In this document: one piece after another, positions 18,525 to 28,700 of the stretch
Layout: each line of letters starts with the position of its first letter
How positions within the stretch are numbered: position 1 is the stretch's first letter
From: an uncultured Planctomycetaceae bacterium
Lineage (GTDB): Bacteria; Planctomycetota; Planctomycetia; Planctomycetales; Planctomycetaceae
Length of the DNA: 64,000 bases
Assembly (NCBI GenBank): GCA_937916515.1
Contig: CALFSX010000212.1
Location: 44,569-108,568 of the forward strand
Reading direction: 5' to 3'
Notes under the pieces: generated by a model
What the model was told of the DNA's origin: nothing
The model's input: only the letters and a program-made list of their open reading frames with translations
The model's database searches: none
Made by a program: the position numbers and the translations under genes

Positions 18525-18633
18525 TCGCACGGTGCGCATCATTCTCGTAGCGACAACGGAGCGGTTCAGCGATTCGAACGTTCCACGTTTTTTTTATGCC
18601 ACGCTACTGGGTCAAGGGCGAAGCCCTTGTTAG
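18525..18633 (+). repeat. Dispersed repeat A, copy 1
   Basis: One of three related stretches of about 100-110 bp. The shared order of blocks is: a GTGCGCATC-like block, TCGTAGCGACAACGGAGCGG, TTCGAACGTTCCACG, GCCACGC, then a hairpin CAAGGGC-GAA-GCCCTTG (18613-18629) ending GTTAGG. This copy overlaps the last residues of the radical SAM gene, whose stop is at 18604-18606. It looks like a REP/MITE-like element. Confidence 0.7.
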
Positions 18634-19515
18634 GCTTGAATTTGTGCAGATCGCTCCATATTGATAGCAAGTATAGCAGGCACCGTGCTTGAGTTTGAAG
18701 GCGCGTGTTGATTCTGCAATCGTGTTTCCCATGTTGGCATCGGGCTCTTCCAGCAGAATTGGGCACACATACACGCCCCGACTTGTGATGACTCGGCTGT
18801 GATGGCACAGCAGTTGGTTATGGTCGAAGTCTTCCATCATCTGATGGCTGATGCGTTCTGTATCCTGGTATCCTTTTGTCCGTTTTTCTTCCGCACCAAT
18901 TTTAAGGCGTGGCAGGATCTTGAGTCGTGGTCGGCTGTAGCCGTGGCTTTGCAGGACACTGCGAAATTGATTCAGCATGTTTGCGTTCTGCGAATCGTCC
19001 CACGTTTGTGTCATGGTAATGATGGGCAGGAATCCGAATTCGCTCAAAAGTGAAACACCTTGAATCGCTCGGTCGAATGTTCCTTTGCCGCGGACGGGAT
19101 CGTTGATTTCAGAGGTTGGTCCGTCAATGGAGACTCGGAATTCAAGGCTGTATTGCGACTGGTTTTCGGTCGCGGCCAGTTGCTGCAGCCATTCGCTTTT
19201 CAGCACGGTTCCGTTTGTGAGTACGGTTGCGGGGCCGAAATCGAGCGTTCGTTGAAGCATGCGAACCAGTTCCTTATTCAGGAACGGTTCACCGCCAGTG
19301 AAGTAGTATTCTCGCACACCACGTTCGACAGATTCCAATAGGGCTGATTCAACCTGAGCAAACGTCAGGAAGTCGAAACTGTGATTTTGAGGACTGCAGC
19401 TGATGAAACAATGTTCGCAGGTGAGGTTGCAGACAGTTCCTGCGACCTGAAACCATAGTTCATCCAGCGAACCTAGTTGTATGTCCGGGAAATTTGGTTC
19501 TGATTGTTTGTTCAC
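18604..19515 (-). CDS. Radical SAM protein with C-terminal Cys-rich (SPASM/Twitch-like) region
   Basis: A 303-residue radical SAM enzyme. The cluster motif CNLTCEHC (C29, C33, C36) binds the [4Fe-4S] that cleaves SAM, and TGGEPF at 73-78 is the SAM-binding GGE motif. The C-terminal part has further cysteines (CHHSRV, VYVCPIL, ACYTCYQYGAIC) that resemble a SPASM or Twitch auxiliary cluster. The substrate is unknown, and no small peptide precursor gene was found beside it. It overlaps the upstream flavoprotein by 4 nt (ATGA), so the two are coupled. The last nine or so residues (LTRASPLTQ) are encoded by dispersed repeat A, so the native C terminus may have been altered by the element. Confidence 0.88.
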   Translation of the reverse strand: MNKQSEPNFPDIQLGSLDELWFQVAGTVCNLTCEHCFISCSPQNHSFDFLTFAQVESALLESVERGVREYYFTGGEPFLNKELVRMLQRTLDFGPATVLTNGTVLKSEWLQQLAATENQSQYSLEFRVSIDGPTSEINDPVRGKGTFDRAIQGVSLLSEFGFLPIITMTQTWDDSQNANMLNQFRSVLQSHGYSRPRLKILPRLKIGAEEKRTKGYQDTERISHQMMEDFDHNQLLCHHSRVITSRGVYVCPILLEEPDANMGNTIAESTRAFKLKHGACYTCYQYGAICTNSSLTRASPLTQ

Positions 19516-20735
19516 GAAATCACGTTCCTGTGTGCCGTCAGAAAACTAAAGAGTTCATCGATTTGGCGCAGGCCGATCTGTAAAAGAAATCGTGAATCTC
19601 GCCCATAACTGGCGGAACCAACGATATAGAAATTCGGTTCCGGATTCCTAAGCAGTTCCAGTCCGCCTGCGGATTGTTGCAGGCAATCGCTTGAAGATTG
19701 GCCCAGCAAATGAGCGGCAATCTTGATTGGTCCATCAGTGGCGTAGCATCGATGAATCTGCAGTTCGTGGAAGGGGTTTGTGTTTGGTCGAAAGCCCGGA
19801 TTGGCCACAATGTTGTCCACGCGCAGCACATGTGCCCTGCCCTGTGATGCGGTGTTATCGAACGCATCCACGTTGTTAAGTTCGATTAGATATTGCTCGC
19901 CGTCTTTAGCGATGTTCTGAATCTGACCACCTGCTAACCATTTGACGCAGGTGTCAGGTTGCACGGCCAATTGATTTGCCGCTTTGGTTAGCTGAATTCG
20001 TTCCGGTAGTAAATCTGCCGACAGTTCGGGAATGGGAAGTGGTCTGTTTCCACGCGTCACCCAAACGATTTGAGTGTCGGAGTGTGTTTTTGTAAGCTTA
20101 CTTAAAAGTCGCACCGATGTCGCCGCAGAATAGCCGCTGCCAACAACCAGCGTGTGTTTACCAGCGAACTGCGCTGCTGAATCACCATTGATGTTGGGGA
20201 TGTTGTATGCGTTTGCTGGCAAAGCAAGCTCGCCCGGACATGGAATACCTCCAGCGCCGATGAAATTGTGTTGGGAAATAAATCCGGTACAGTCAAACAG
20301 CAGGTCGGCTTCAATAATTTTTTCTTCATGCGGACATCGCGTCAAAATTCGAAACGGACTTTCGCTGCGGTCTGGTCTTCCAATGCGTTTTGATTTTCCA
20401 TACGCGGCGCGGCTGACTGCGATAACTTCATGGTTTTCAAGCACTCGGCCGGCAAGTTCCTGAGAACGGGCGATGGGTATAAGGTATTGCTGACAGAATT
20501 GTTCGCCAGATAGTATCGCGTCTTCGTCGCGTTCTGCTGACGCAATTGATCGCCCCAGTTGTGTGCTGTTCATGCCGAACGGAGTGAAGAAACGAACATG
20601 TCCCCAACTCAGGACGCCCTGCCCGATTGATCCACGTTCAAGAACGGTCACGTCGTAGCCTTCACGCATTCCACGCAAAGCTGCTTCAAGGCCAATCGGC
20701 CCGGCACCGACAATGATCAGTCGAGTTTTCTGCAT
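19512..20735 (-). CDS. FAD/NAD(P)-dependent oxidoreductase (monooxygenase/TrxR-like fold)
   Basis: A 407-residue flavoprotein. The start at 20735 places the dinucleotide motif right at the N terminus (LIIVGAGPIG, 6-15). A second Rossmann motif occurs near 193-205 (LVVGSGYSAATSV), as expected for NAD(P)H binding in flavin-containing monooxygenase and thioredoxin-reductase-like proteins. SWGHVRFFTPFGMN near residues 43-56 is distinctive. There is no CxxC redox pair, so it is not a thioredoxin reductase. The next gene, a radical SAM protein, overlaps its stop. A role in the same modification or biosynthetic pathway is likely, but no substrate can be named. Confidence 0.85.
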   Translation of the reverse strand: MQKTRLIIVGAGPIGLEAALRGMREGYDVTVLERGSIGQGVLSWGHVRFFTPFGMNSTQLGRSIASAERDEDAILSGEQFCQQYLIPIARSQELAGRVLENHEVIAVSRAAYGKSKRIGRPDRSESPFRILTRCPHEEKIIEADLLFDCTGFISQHNFIGAGGIPCPGELALPANAYNIPNINGDSAAQFAGKHTLVVGSGYSAATSVRLLSKLTKTHSDTQIVWVTRGNRPLPIPELSADLLPERIQLTKAANQLAVQPDTCVKWLAGGQIQNIAKDGEQYLIELNNVDAFDNTASQGRAHVLRVDNIVANPGFRPNTNPFHELQIHRCYATDGPIKIAAHLLGQSSSDCLQQSAGGLELLRNPEPNFYIVGSASYGRDSRFLLQIGLRQIDELFSFLTAHRNVIS

Positions 20736-20992
20736 GTTGAAATTGGCTTTGACTGAAAAAAGTTTGATGCGTGGCTTTGTGGCTGTCACGCCTTTGGTGC
20801 AAAATACTTTGTCTGAATCGCTTCAGAGAAGTTGCACTAAGTTAGCACAATTGTGTCGGTCAACGGAATCGTCTGGCAGCGGTTTGAACTGCGAAGGCAT
20901 GCGGCGTGCATGTGCATCCGGAGCGCAACGTGCAATTCTTAGGCGGCGTAAGGAATGCGAGTTTGAAGCTTCAACTGACGATGTGGCTCAGT

Positions 20993-22126
20993 TTAGAGCT
21001 GCGTCCCTGAACGCAGAATCCTGTCGAATGTTAAGCCAGCAAGATCAATTTCAGGAGTGCTGTTCAGCATCAGGTCCGCAATCACGCGTGCCGATCCGGC
21101 TGACATCTGCAGACCGGAACGGAAGTGCCCGGCAGCGACGAACAGATTTTCGAATTGCGGAATTTGCCCCAGAAAAGGCAGTTCGTCAGGTGAGCCCGGT
21201 CGAAGCCCAGCCCAGCAGCGAACCACTTCTGCGTTGCGAAGTTTCGGAACGATTGATTCAGCGAACTTCAGCAATCCGGCCACACCTTCCGATGTGTTCT
21301 TTTTTTCAAAGCCGACATGTTCTTCGGTGGAGCCAACCAGAATCAAACCATCGGCCCTTGGCACAAGGTACTTGCGGCCTTGTTCAATCACATGTGTGAA
21401 AGGAAGCTTTTCCGCTTTTAGTTGAACCATCTGGCCTCGGACCGGCTTCACTGGCAGTTCAACATCTATTGTTTCCAGAAGACCTGTGGTCCACGATCCA
21501 GCAGCAAGGCAAATCCTGTCTGCGTGAAACACTCGATTCGGCATTGACGCAACGACACGCGCAGGTTGAGTTGCTGAAACTGTCAGCCGAAGGAATTCAG
21601 CGTTCTCCACAATGTGAACACCCATGTTTTGGCAAGCCGCAGCCAGAGCTTTCAGATGTCGTGGGTTTCGGACTTGTCCGAAGTTTGGCAAACGAACTCC
21701 AGTCTGAAACTGTTCATCCAGACCAGGGACGAAACTTTCAAGGTCATCACGATTCAGGTCTTCGACAACGGTTCCTTCTGCCTGCCAGTCGGAAACCTGA
21801 ACGTTAAAAGCATCCTGCTCTGCCGGCGCATACACTTCAATCGCCCCGCAGCGTCGATAGCCGTTGTCGATGCCGGTGAGCTCTTTTAGCGTGTCGCTAA
21901 GTTCGTCCCAGTGCAGATGGCTGTACGAACGCAACCTTGCTTCGGGAGTTGTTGCGTTGGCCAGGTTTCCGGGAGGCAACATGCCGGCTCCCGCCCACGA
22001 AGCTTCCAGCCCCACCTGCTGACGATCGATCAACGTAACGGAGACGTTCTGTTGGGCAAGTCGAAAAGCGGTTGTAAGCCCGATAACTCCGCCGCCGATG
22101 ATCAGGATGTCGTTGATAGATTTCAC
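20993..22126 (-). CDS. thiO: Glycine oxidase ThiO
   Basis: A 377-residue FAD-dependent amino acid oxidase of the DAO superfamily. It oxidises glycine to the imine used to build the thiazole ring of thiamine. Motifs are the N-terminal IIGGGVIGLTTAFRLAQ, the ThiO signature EASWAGAGMLPPG, the central PVKPVRGQM, and the C-terminal GLRPGSPDELPFLG and AAGHFRSGLQMS. These strongly match ThiO and the length is right. Other thi genes are not in the window. It is followed on the same strand, 867 nt away, by nothing related, so it is probably monocistronic. Confidence 0.92.
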   Translation of the reverse strand: MKSINDILIIGGGVIGLTTAFRLAQQNVSVTLIDRQQVGLEASWAGAGMLPPGNLANATTPEARLRSYSHLHWDELSDTLKELTGIDNGYRRCGAIEVYAPAEQDAFNVQVSDWQAEGTVVEDLNRDDLESFVPGLDEQFQTGVRLPNFGQVRNPRHLKALAAACQNMGVHIVENAEFLRLTVSATQPARVVASMPNRVFHADRICLAAGSWTTGLLETIDVELPVKPVRGQMVQLKAEKLPFTHVIEQGRKYLVPRADGLILVGSTEEHVGFEKKNTSEGVAGLLKFAESIVPKLRNAEVVRCWAGLRPGSPDELPFLGQIPQFENLFVAAGHFRSGLQMSAGSARVIADLMLNSTPEIDLAGLTFDRILRSGTQL

Positions 22127-22403
22127 AGAAGATTAACTAACAGTTGAATGGTTCCGCAGCGAATATTTAGCGTTAACAAATAGGATGTTGGCATACGCGA
22201 TGAATCTTGCCGGCGGTCGCTTGTTGGGATCTTAATTTCCAGGCTGTTCCCGACCAACTGTTGGCGTTGCGTGAATCTCAGCTTTCGCACAATACGACCG
22301 ATCGGCTACACCTTCGATTTGACGTTTGGAAAAACGTCATAGCCCCAGTGGCATTGAGTTCTTTGCTTCGAAAGTTTAACGTCGCTGTTGCAGGCTTACG
22401 ATG

Positions 22404-23045
22404 TTACGGGGTGGGACGTGTCAGGTCTTTTCGCAGTTTTTCAACTGTTTCAAACTGTGAGCATCCAACGATGTGGTCGTTGACCATTCCCATGGCCTGC
22501 ATGAATGCGTACGACGTTGTTGGGCCCACAAACTTCCATCCTCGTTTCTTAAGTTGTTTCGACATCAACATCGCCGATTCGCAGGTGGTTCGCATGCATG
22601 CCTCCACTTTTGATTGCAAAGGTGCCCTGCCCTGCAGATCCGGTTCGAACTGCCAGAACCATGCTGCCAGCGATCCGAATTCGTTCTTCATTTCCACGGC
22701 TCGTGCCGCGTTATTAATGGTGGCCTCAATTTTTCCTTTGTGTCGCACGATGCCTTTGTTTTTCAGCAACGCCGCAATCTGTCGGGGCCCAAAGGCAGCG
22801 ACCTTCATGAAGTCGAATTGCTTAAAGGCTTCTCGAAAGTGCTCACGTTTTCGAAGAATTGTGAGCCAGCTTAAGCCGGACTGAAATCCTTCAAGGCAAA
22901 TTTTTTCAAACAGGAACTGGTCGTCGGTGACGGGATGTCCCCATTCGCCATCGTGGTATCGTTCGTATTCTTCGTCGCCCACACACCACCAGCAACGCGT
23001 TGTTCCGGTTGAGTCAGCGTGCAGACCTGAGTCGTCAATTTTCAA
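22404..23045 (-). CDS. tag: DNA-3-methyladenine glycosylase I
   Basis: A 213-residue base-excision-repair enzyme. Diagnostic motifs are RCWWCVGDEEYERYHDGEWG at the N terminus, LFEKICLEGFQSGLSW, and the helix-hairpin-helix region with KKRGWKFVGPTTSYAFMQA. The family zinc site uses a CxxxxH-type cysteine near the N terminus and a C-terminal His-x(3)-Cys. Here WWC is present near the N terminus and HIVGC lies near the C terminus. It excises 3-methyladenine from alkylated DNA. The start at 23045 gives a short polar N-terminal extension. Transcription appears independent. Confidence 0.95.
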   Translation of the reverse strand: MKIDDSGLHADSTGTTRCWWCVGDEEYERYHDGEWGHPVTDDQFLFEKICLEGFQSGLSWLTILRKREHFREAFKQFDFMKVAAFGPRQIAALLKNKGIVRHKGKIEATINNAARAVEMKNEFGSLAAWFWQFEPDLQGRAPLQSKVEACMRTTCESAMLMSKQLKKRGWKFVGPTTSYAFMQAMGMVNDHIVGCSQFETVEKLRKDLTRPTP

Positions 23046-23488
23046 AATTAGGCTTCCGGCGTCATTGCTAACGAGGGGGTTATTGTTGGGGAAGAATTCC
23101 AGAGTAGTGTTACCCGCGTACGCACGGCAGCGTCCGTTGGCTGAGCGTAGCTTTCATCGCTTTTGTGTCACACTTTCGATGAACGATGCGATGCTTTTTT
23201 GTCTGGGGCGAACACAATGCGTTTGCGAACGTTGGTTTGTATTGGTTGCGAACCGTTCGCGTCAGGTCTCCTATTCTGCCCGACTTTCAGCCCTGCACCA
23301 TGGACAGGGCGATTTCCCTGGGAATTCGGTCAATTTCGTGGTCGAAGCACAGAACAAACCAAGGGAAACACTTCGGATCGGTGTCGAACAGTCGTAGAAT
23401 GCTGGCTGCCGTGCGAAGCGTGTTTTTTGCGAATTCGCGTTCTGCGCCAGGTGTTATTTCAACTCCTTTTTTCGTTCCAGCTCAAACG
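23046..23488. other. Divergent intergenic region before TPR gene
   Basis: The frame of the TPR gene is open upstream to 23186, but those roughly 100 residues are Arg/Ser-rich and carry no motif. A signal peptide begins at 23489. I therefore treat this stretch as noncoding. It should hold the promoters of tag and of the TPR-ExbB-GT2 gene set. No repeat was recognised. Confidence 0.5.
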
Positions 23489-26400
23489 ATGAAACGTGAA
23501 TTCCCAAAGAACTTCGTGCTTTCGTTGCTGATTGCATTAATGTCACTTTCGATAGTGCCACAACGCGGTTTTGCAGATGAGGCGTCGGACGAATTTAATC
23601 TTGGTGTGGGATTGTTCCGCAAACAGCGGTGGGACCTTGCCGCGGAAACGTTCGGTCAGTTCTTGAAAGACAACGCCGAACATCCGCGAGCATCTCTGGC
23701 GCGGCTGTATTACGGGCTGTCGTTGAATTCGCTTGAAAAGTACGAATTGGCTCGACCCCAGTTTGAGACTTTCATTGCCGATAACCCAACCAGTCCCAAT
23801 CTTGCAGATGCTCGCTATCGCCTGGGCGAATCAAGTTTCTATCTGCAACAGTATCCGGTGGCGATTGCTCAGCTTTCAGAATACCTGGACAAGCATGCTG
23901 GCCACAATCTCAACAACTGGGCCCGGCTGATGTTGGGAAATAGTTTCAACGCGGAGAATCAGTGGGCAAAATCGGAACCCATTTTACAGGCACTCGTTGA
24001 TTCAAAACCAGAAGCTCAAATTCTTCCCGACGCCAGCTTTGCATTGGCCAGAGCTATGGAAGGGTTAAATAGACCGACTGAAGCGATCGACTACTACAAC
24101 AAAGTTGTTGAGCTAAACGCGGGACTGCTGTCCGCCAGAGCTCTGGCACGAACCGGAACAATCTACTTCGACGCCAAAGACTTCGTCAGAGCCACAACCG
24201 CGTATGATGCTATTGTTGCCGGGTTTAGTGATCAGTCAATCGCGGCATCCGCTGCTTTACAGGCAGGTATTGCTCAGTTCCAGCTTCGCAACTACGAACA
24301 AGCGGTGCAGCGCATTGATAAAGTGCCTGCCGATTCGCCACTTGCCAGTCAATCGCTGATGCTGAAAGGTCTTTGTCTGCGAGAACTGGGGCAATTGGAT
24401 ACCGCTCGAAAAATGCTGGCAGACGCTTATCGCGAAGCCGGTGATACGCCGATCGCGGCGGAAATTTTGTTCAAGCGTGGGCAGATTGAACAGATGGATC
24501 GAAAGAAAGACGTTGCCGCGCAGATGTTTTTAGACCTTGCAGATCGCTGGCCACAGGACAAACATGTTGCCGAAAGCTTGTTCAACGCTGCTGAATTGAA
24601 AATGGAACTGCGAGACCTGGAAGGCTCGCGTCAAACACTGAAACGACTGGTCACCGATTTTCCTGAATCAGCGTCTGACGTGCGAGTGTCGATTCTTGAA
24701 GGACGAATTCTGCTGGCCGATCGAAAGGCTGAAGACGCCATCACTGTTTTGACGGCGGCGTTGCAGAAGGAAGGCATCAGCGAGCGTGATCGTTTGCTGT
24801 GCAGCTATCATCTGATTCGTTCTTCTCACATGGCGAAAAAATTTGAACAGGGGCTGGCCGTTTTTGAACCATTGGAAGATGCTTACTCGGAACCGGAGAA
24901 TTCGGACTTCTATGGTGCCATTGCTCTGGCAGCCATGAGTAGTCTGGAATTGAAACAGTACGATAAATCGCAACAGTACTCCGAGCAGTTTCTGAAACTT
25001 GAAACAGACCCGAACAGTGTTGCAGATGGCCTTGCCGCTCATGCGGTGGCTTCTGCTCATCTGAAGCAGTTTGTTGCAGTCAAGATTGACCTGAAACGGC
25101 TCGCTGCAGATTTTAACGAAAACCCTCAAACCTGGCTGGCGGCTTTACAGTGTGCCGAAACCGCATGGGACGCCGAAGATTTTCTGGCGGCGGCCGAATT
25201 TTTTGAACTGGCAGCAACTCGCAAAGATGATGCTCGCATTCACGAACCAGCTTTGACGGGGGCAGCGTGGTGTCGTTATCGACTTGGCCAGTTTGAACAA
25301 TCTGCTGAGATGTTTGAACAGGCTGCAAAAGCATATGGGAATTCAATCGCCATCAATGAAATCAATTACATGGCTGCGATGAGTCGTTTTGAGCAAGGTC
25401 GTCTGGCGGAAGCGGAGTCACTGTTTCGCTTAGTTTTCGACAAGCTTGAAAAGGAAGTCACGAATGATCCAAATCACCCGGATGCTGAGTATGCGTTCGA
25501 TTCCGGACGCATGTACGCCAGATTGGTTGCGAAGAATGCTGAGGCCGCAAATGACGTGTGGAAACGACTGACGACTGTTTTTGCAGATTCCAGTTCGCTT
25601 GATTCTCTGCTTGAAGAGTGGGCCTTTTTTAATCTTGGCAACGGCAACTACGAACAGTCTGATGCCATCTATAAGCGGTTACTGGATAAGTTCCCTAACA
25701 GCAAGTACGCCGGCCAGGCGAGGCTGTCGTTGGCTGAAAGCGATATGTTGGCAAATCGCATGGATGAAGCTTTAAAAGAGTTTGAAGCGATTAGCTCCGG
25801 TCCCGAATTCCGAGATCAAGAGAAAGAATCTTCGTTGTACCACATCGTCGATATTCTTGCGGCTCGTAGGCAATGGCCGCAGGTGCTGGTGAACGCCAGA
25901 CGCTTTGCTGAGCTGTATAGCGAGAGCCCTCGTGCGGCTCGCGTGCAATTGTTGCTGGCCGAAGCGTTGCTGGATCAGAAGCAGTTTGCAGAAGCTAAAC
26001 AGGCTCTGGGTCTACTGCGTTCTGCGGTGATGGAGAACAGGTTGGCGGCAGACCCGTGGACTGAACGGATCTGGGTTGTACTTGCCGACGTGGCTCTGGC
26101 CGAAAAACGATACTCTGATATTGATGTGTTGGCGGATGAACTAAGTCAACGAGTTCCCGATTCGAAATCTTTGTTTCAGATGAAGCTGGTTCAGGGACTT
26201 CGTTGGAAGTCTCAGGCCGAACCGGACTTGTCCCGGGCTCGCGAGTTGTTCAAACAGGTTACTCAGGATGAAAACGGTCGGGGCACAGAGACGGCTGCTC
26301 GCAGTGAGTTTTTGATTGCCGAAACGTTCCTGTTGGAGAACGATCTGAAATCGGCTCTGAAAGAATATTATCGCGTTTATCTCAGTTACCCGTTCGATGA

Positions 26401-26557
26401 ATGGCGTTCTTTGGCGCTGTTTCAGGCTGCAGGTTGCGAGGCGAATCTGGGCGACAAGAGTGCTGCAATAAAAGGCTATGAAGATTTCCTGAAAGAGTTT
26501 CCCAAGTCTTCAATGGTTGATTCTGCGAAAGAAAAACTGACTGTATTGCGGCCTTAG
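23489..26557 (+). CDS. Large exported tetratricopeptide-repeat protein
   Basis: A 1022-residue protein that starts with a signal peptide (KNFVLSLLIALMSLSIV ... GFA). The rest is an array of TPR and TPR-like helical pairs, for example FNLGVGLFRKQRWDLAAETF, ARYRLGESSFYLQQYPVAIAQL and GYEDFLKEFPKSS. Several units resemble the YbgF/Tol-Pal or BamD type of TPR (PNSKYAGQARLSLAE). It should be periplasmic. The next gene is an ExbB/TolQ-like channel 112 nt downstream, which suggests a link to a proton-driven envelope complex. In planctomycetes similar giant TPR proteins are common and mostly uncharacterised. Confidence 0.85.
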   Translation: MKREFPKNFVLSLLIALMSLSIVPQRGFADEASDEFNLGVGLFRKQRWDLAAETFGQFLKDNAEHPRASLARLYYGLSLNSLEKYELARPQFETFIADNPTSPNLADARYRLGESSFYLQQYPVAIAQLSEYLDKHAGHNLNNWARLMLGNSFNAENQWAKSEPILQALVDSKPEAQILPDASFALARAMEGLNRPTEAIDYYNKVVELNAGLLSARALARTGTIYFDAKDFVRATTAYDAIVAGFSDQSIAASAALQAGIAQFQLRNYEQAVQRIDKVPADSPLASQSLMLKGLCLRELGQLDTARKMLADAYREAGDTPIAAEILFKRGQIEQMDRKKDVAAQMFLDLADRWPQDKHVAESLFNAAELKMELRDLEGSRQTLKRLVTDFPESASDVRVSILEGRILLADRKAEDAITVLTAALQKEGISERDRLLCSYHLIRSSHMAKKFEQGLAVFEPLEDAYSEPENSDFYGAIALAAMSSLELKQYDKSQQYSEQFLKLETDPNSVADGLAAHAVASAHLKQFVAVKIDLKRLAADFNENPQTWLAALQCAETAWDAEDFLAAAEFFELAATRKDDARIHEPALTGAAWCRYRLGQFEQSAEMFEQAAKAYGNSIAINEINYMAAMSRFEQGRLAEAESLFRLVFDKLEKEVTNDPNHPDAEYAFDSGRMYARLVAKNAEAANDVWKRLTTVFADSSSLDSLLEEWAFFNLGNGNYEQSDAIYKRLLDKFPNSKYAGQARLSLAESDMLANRMDEALKEFEAISSGPEFRDQEKESSLYHIVDILAARRQWPQVLVNARRFAELYSESPRAARVQLLLAEALLDQKQFAEAKQALGLLRSAVMENRLAADPWTERIWVVLADVALAEKRYSDIDVLADELSQRVPDSKSLFQMKLVQGLRWKSQAEPDLSRARELFKQVTQDENGRGTETAARSEFLIAETFLLENDLKSALKEYYRVYLSYPFDEWRSLALFQAAGCEANLGDKSAAIKGYEDFLKEFPKSSMVDSAKEKLTVLRP

Positions 26558-26669
26558 TTATGCACTTTGTTCTGCTGGTTGCTGAACGGGCGTTTCCGGA
26601 GTTTCAGGAACTGCTATCATCCCAGTATCTGTTTTCGAACATATTGTTCAGTCATTCATCCAGCCAATT

Positions 26670-27599
26670 ATGCAGTCCAATTTTATGTTACGCTCACAAC
26701 ACGGTGGCACGGTGAAGTTCAGAAGTGTTCTGACTGCGGTGTTGCTTTCATTGATCACGGCAGGAGCCCTGCCCTGCACCGTCATCGGTCAGGATGCAGA
26801 CGCACTGGCCGATAATTCCGCAGATCTGGTGCAGGACACAGGTGCTGATTCGCCAGCTGATGCTTCCGTTGAAGAGCGGAAGTCTGCCGTGCCGAATTCA
26901 CCACAGGAAATTGTGAAAGCTGTGGGCTGGCCGTTTACAATCGTCTTTGGCTTTGCATCAATTGTGGCGTTGTGGTGCGGCATCGAAAGGTTGGTCCTGC
27001 TAAGACGTCGGCGAGTCATTCCTCGAGCATTTGTTGATCGATTTCTTCAACATCTGCGTTCTGGCCGCATGGACAAGCCGAATGCGATTGCCGTTTGTCA
27101 GCAGGATGGCAGCCCCACCGCAGACGTGTTTTTGCACGGCGTTCGAAAATGGGGTAAGCCCAGTGTGGAAATTGAACAAGCCGTGATCGATGGCGGCGAA
27201 CGTCAAATCAGCCAATTGAAGAAGCGGCTTCGAGTATTAAACGGCGTTGCTACGTTGAGCCCACTGATTGGACTGCTGGGCACCGTGATCGGCATGATTC
27301 AGGCATTTAATGATATTGCTGAAAGCAACGCGATGGGACAGGCAGAAGAGCTGGCTCGTGGCATTGCCATGGCTTTGCTGACTACTGCAATCGGCCTGTT
27401 CATCGCAATTCCGGCGCTGACGGCCTATATGTACCTGGCCGGACGGATCGACGCACTGGTTATGGAAATGGATCGACTTGGACAGGAATTGGTGCATTTG
27501 ATTTCAGCAGAAGCTTTACGAGAACGAGGTGACGTCAGGCCTTTATCTCCAGAAGATTTGCAGGCGATCAACAAGGCCACTAAAGAGAAGAAGTCCTGA
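26670..27599 (+). CDS. MotA/TolQ/ExbB family proton channel protein
   Basis: A 309-residue protein. A predicted signal peptide ([17 protein letters not shown] ... VIGQ) and an acidic linker precede the usual three membrane helices: about 90-112 ([23 protein letters not shown]), 191-212 ([18 protein letters not shown]) and 231-256 ([19 protein letters not shown]). The conserved ExbB segment [19 protein letters not shown] is intact. ExbB/TolQ subunits use proton motive force together with ExbD/TolR. No ExbD/TolR or TonB/TolA gene follows; a GT2 gene does, 37 nt later. It may pair with a distant ExbD or with the adjacent TPR protein. Confidence 0.9.
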   Translation: MQSNFMLRSQHGGTVKFRSVLTAVLLSLITAGALPCTVIGQDADALADNSADLVQDTGADSPADASVEERKSAVPNSPQEIVKAVGWPFTIVFGFASIVALWCGIERLVLLRRRRVIPRAFVDRFLQHLRSGRMDKPNAIAVCQQDGSPTADVFLHGVRKWGKPSVEIEQAVIDGGERQISQLKKRLRVLNGVATLSPLIGLLGTVIGMIQAFNDIAESNAMGQAEELARGIAMALLTTAIGLFIAIPALTAYMYLAGRIDALVMEMDRLGQELVHLISAEALRERGDVRPLSPEDLQAINKATKEKKS

Positions 27600-27636
27600 C
27601 CGATTGCTGTGTGTTGGACGCTAAGAAAGAAGACCC

Positions 27637-28641
<1,005 letters not shown>

Positions 28642-28700
28642 CTTTAGAATCACGAACAAGCACATTGGTTTCGGATATGCGATGCGTTGCTGGTTGCTGT

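Noticed and set aside
7573..20735. An arsenosugar biosynthesis cluster formed by the DUF2064, radical SAM and flavoprotein genes
   Set aside because: The DUF2064 gene is about 10 kb from the other genes, and no arsM or arsS-like gene is visible, so the pathway name is not supported.
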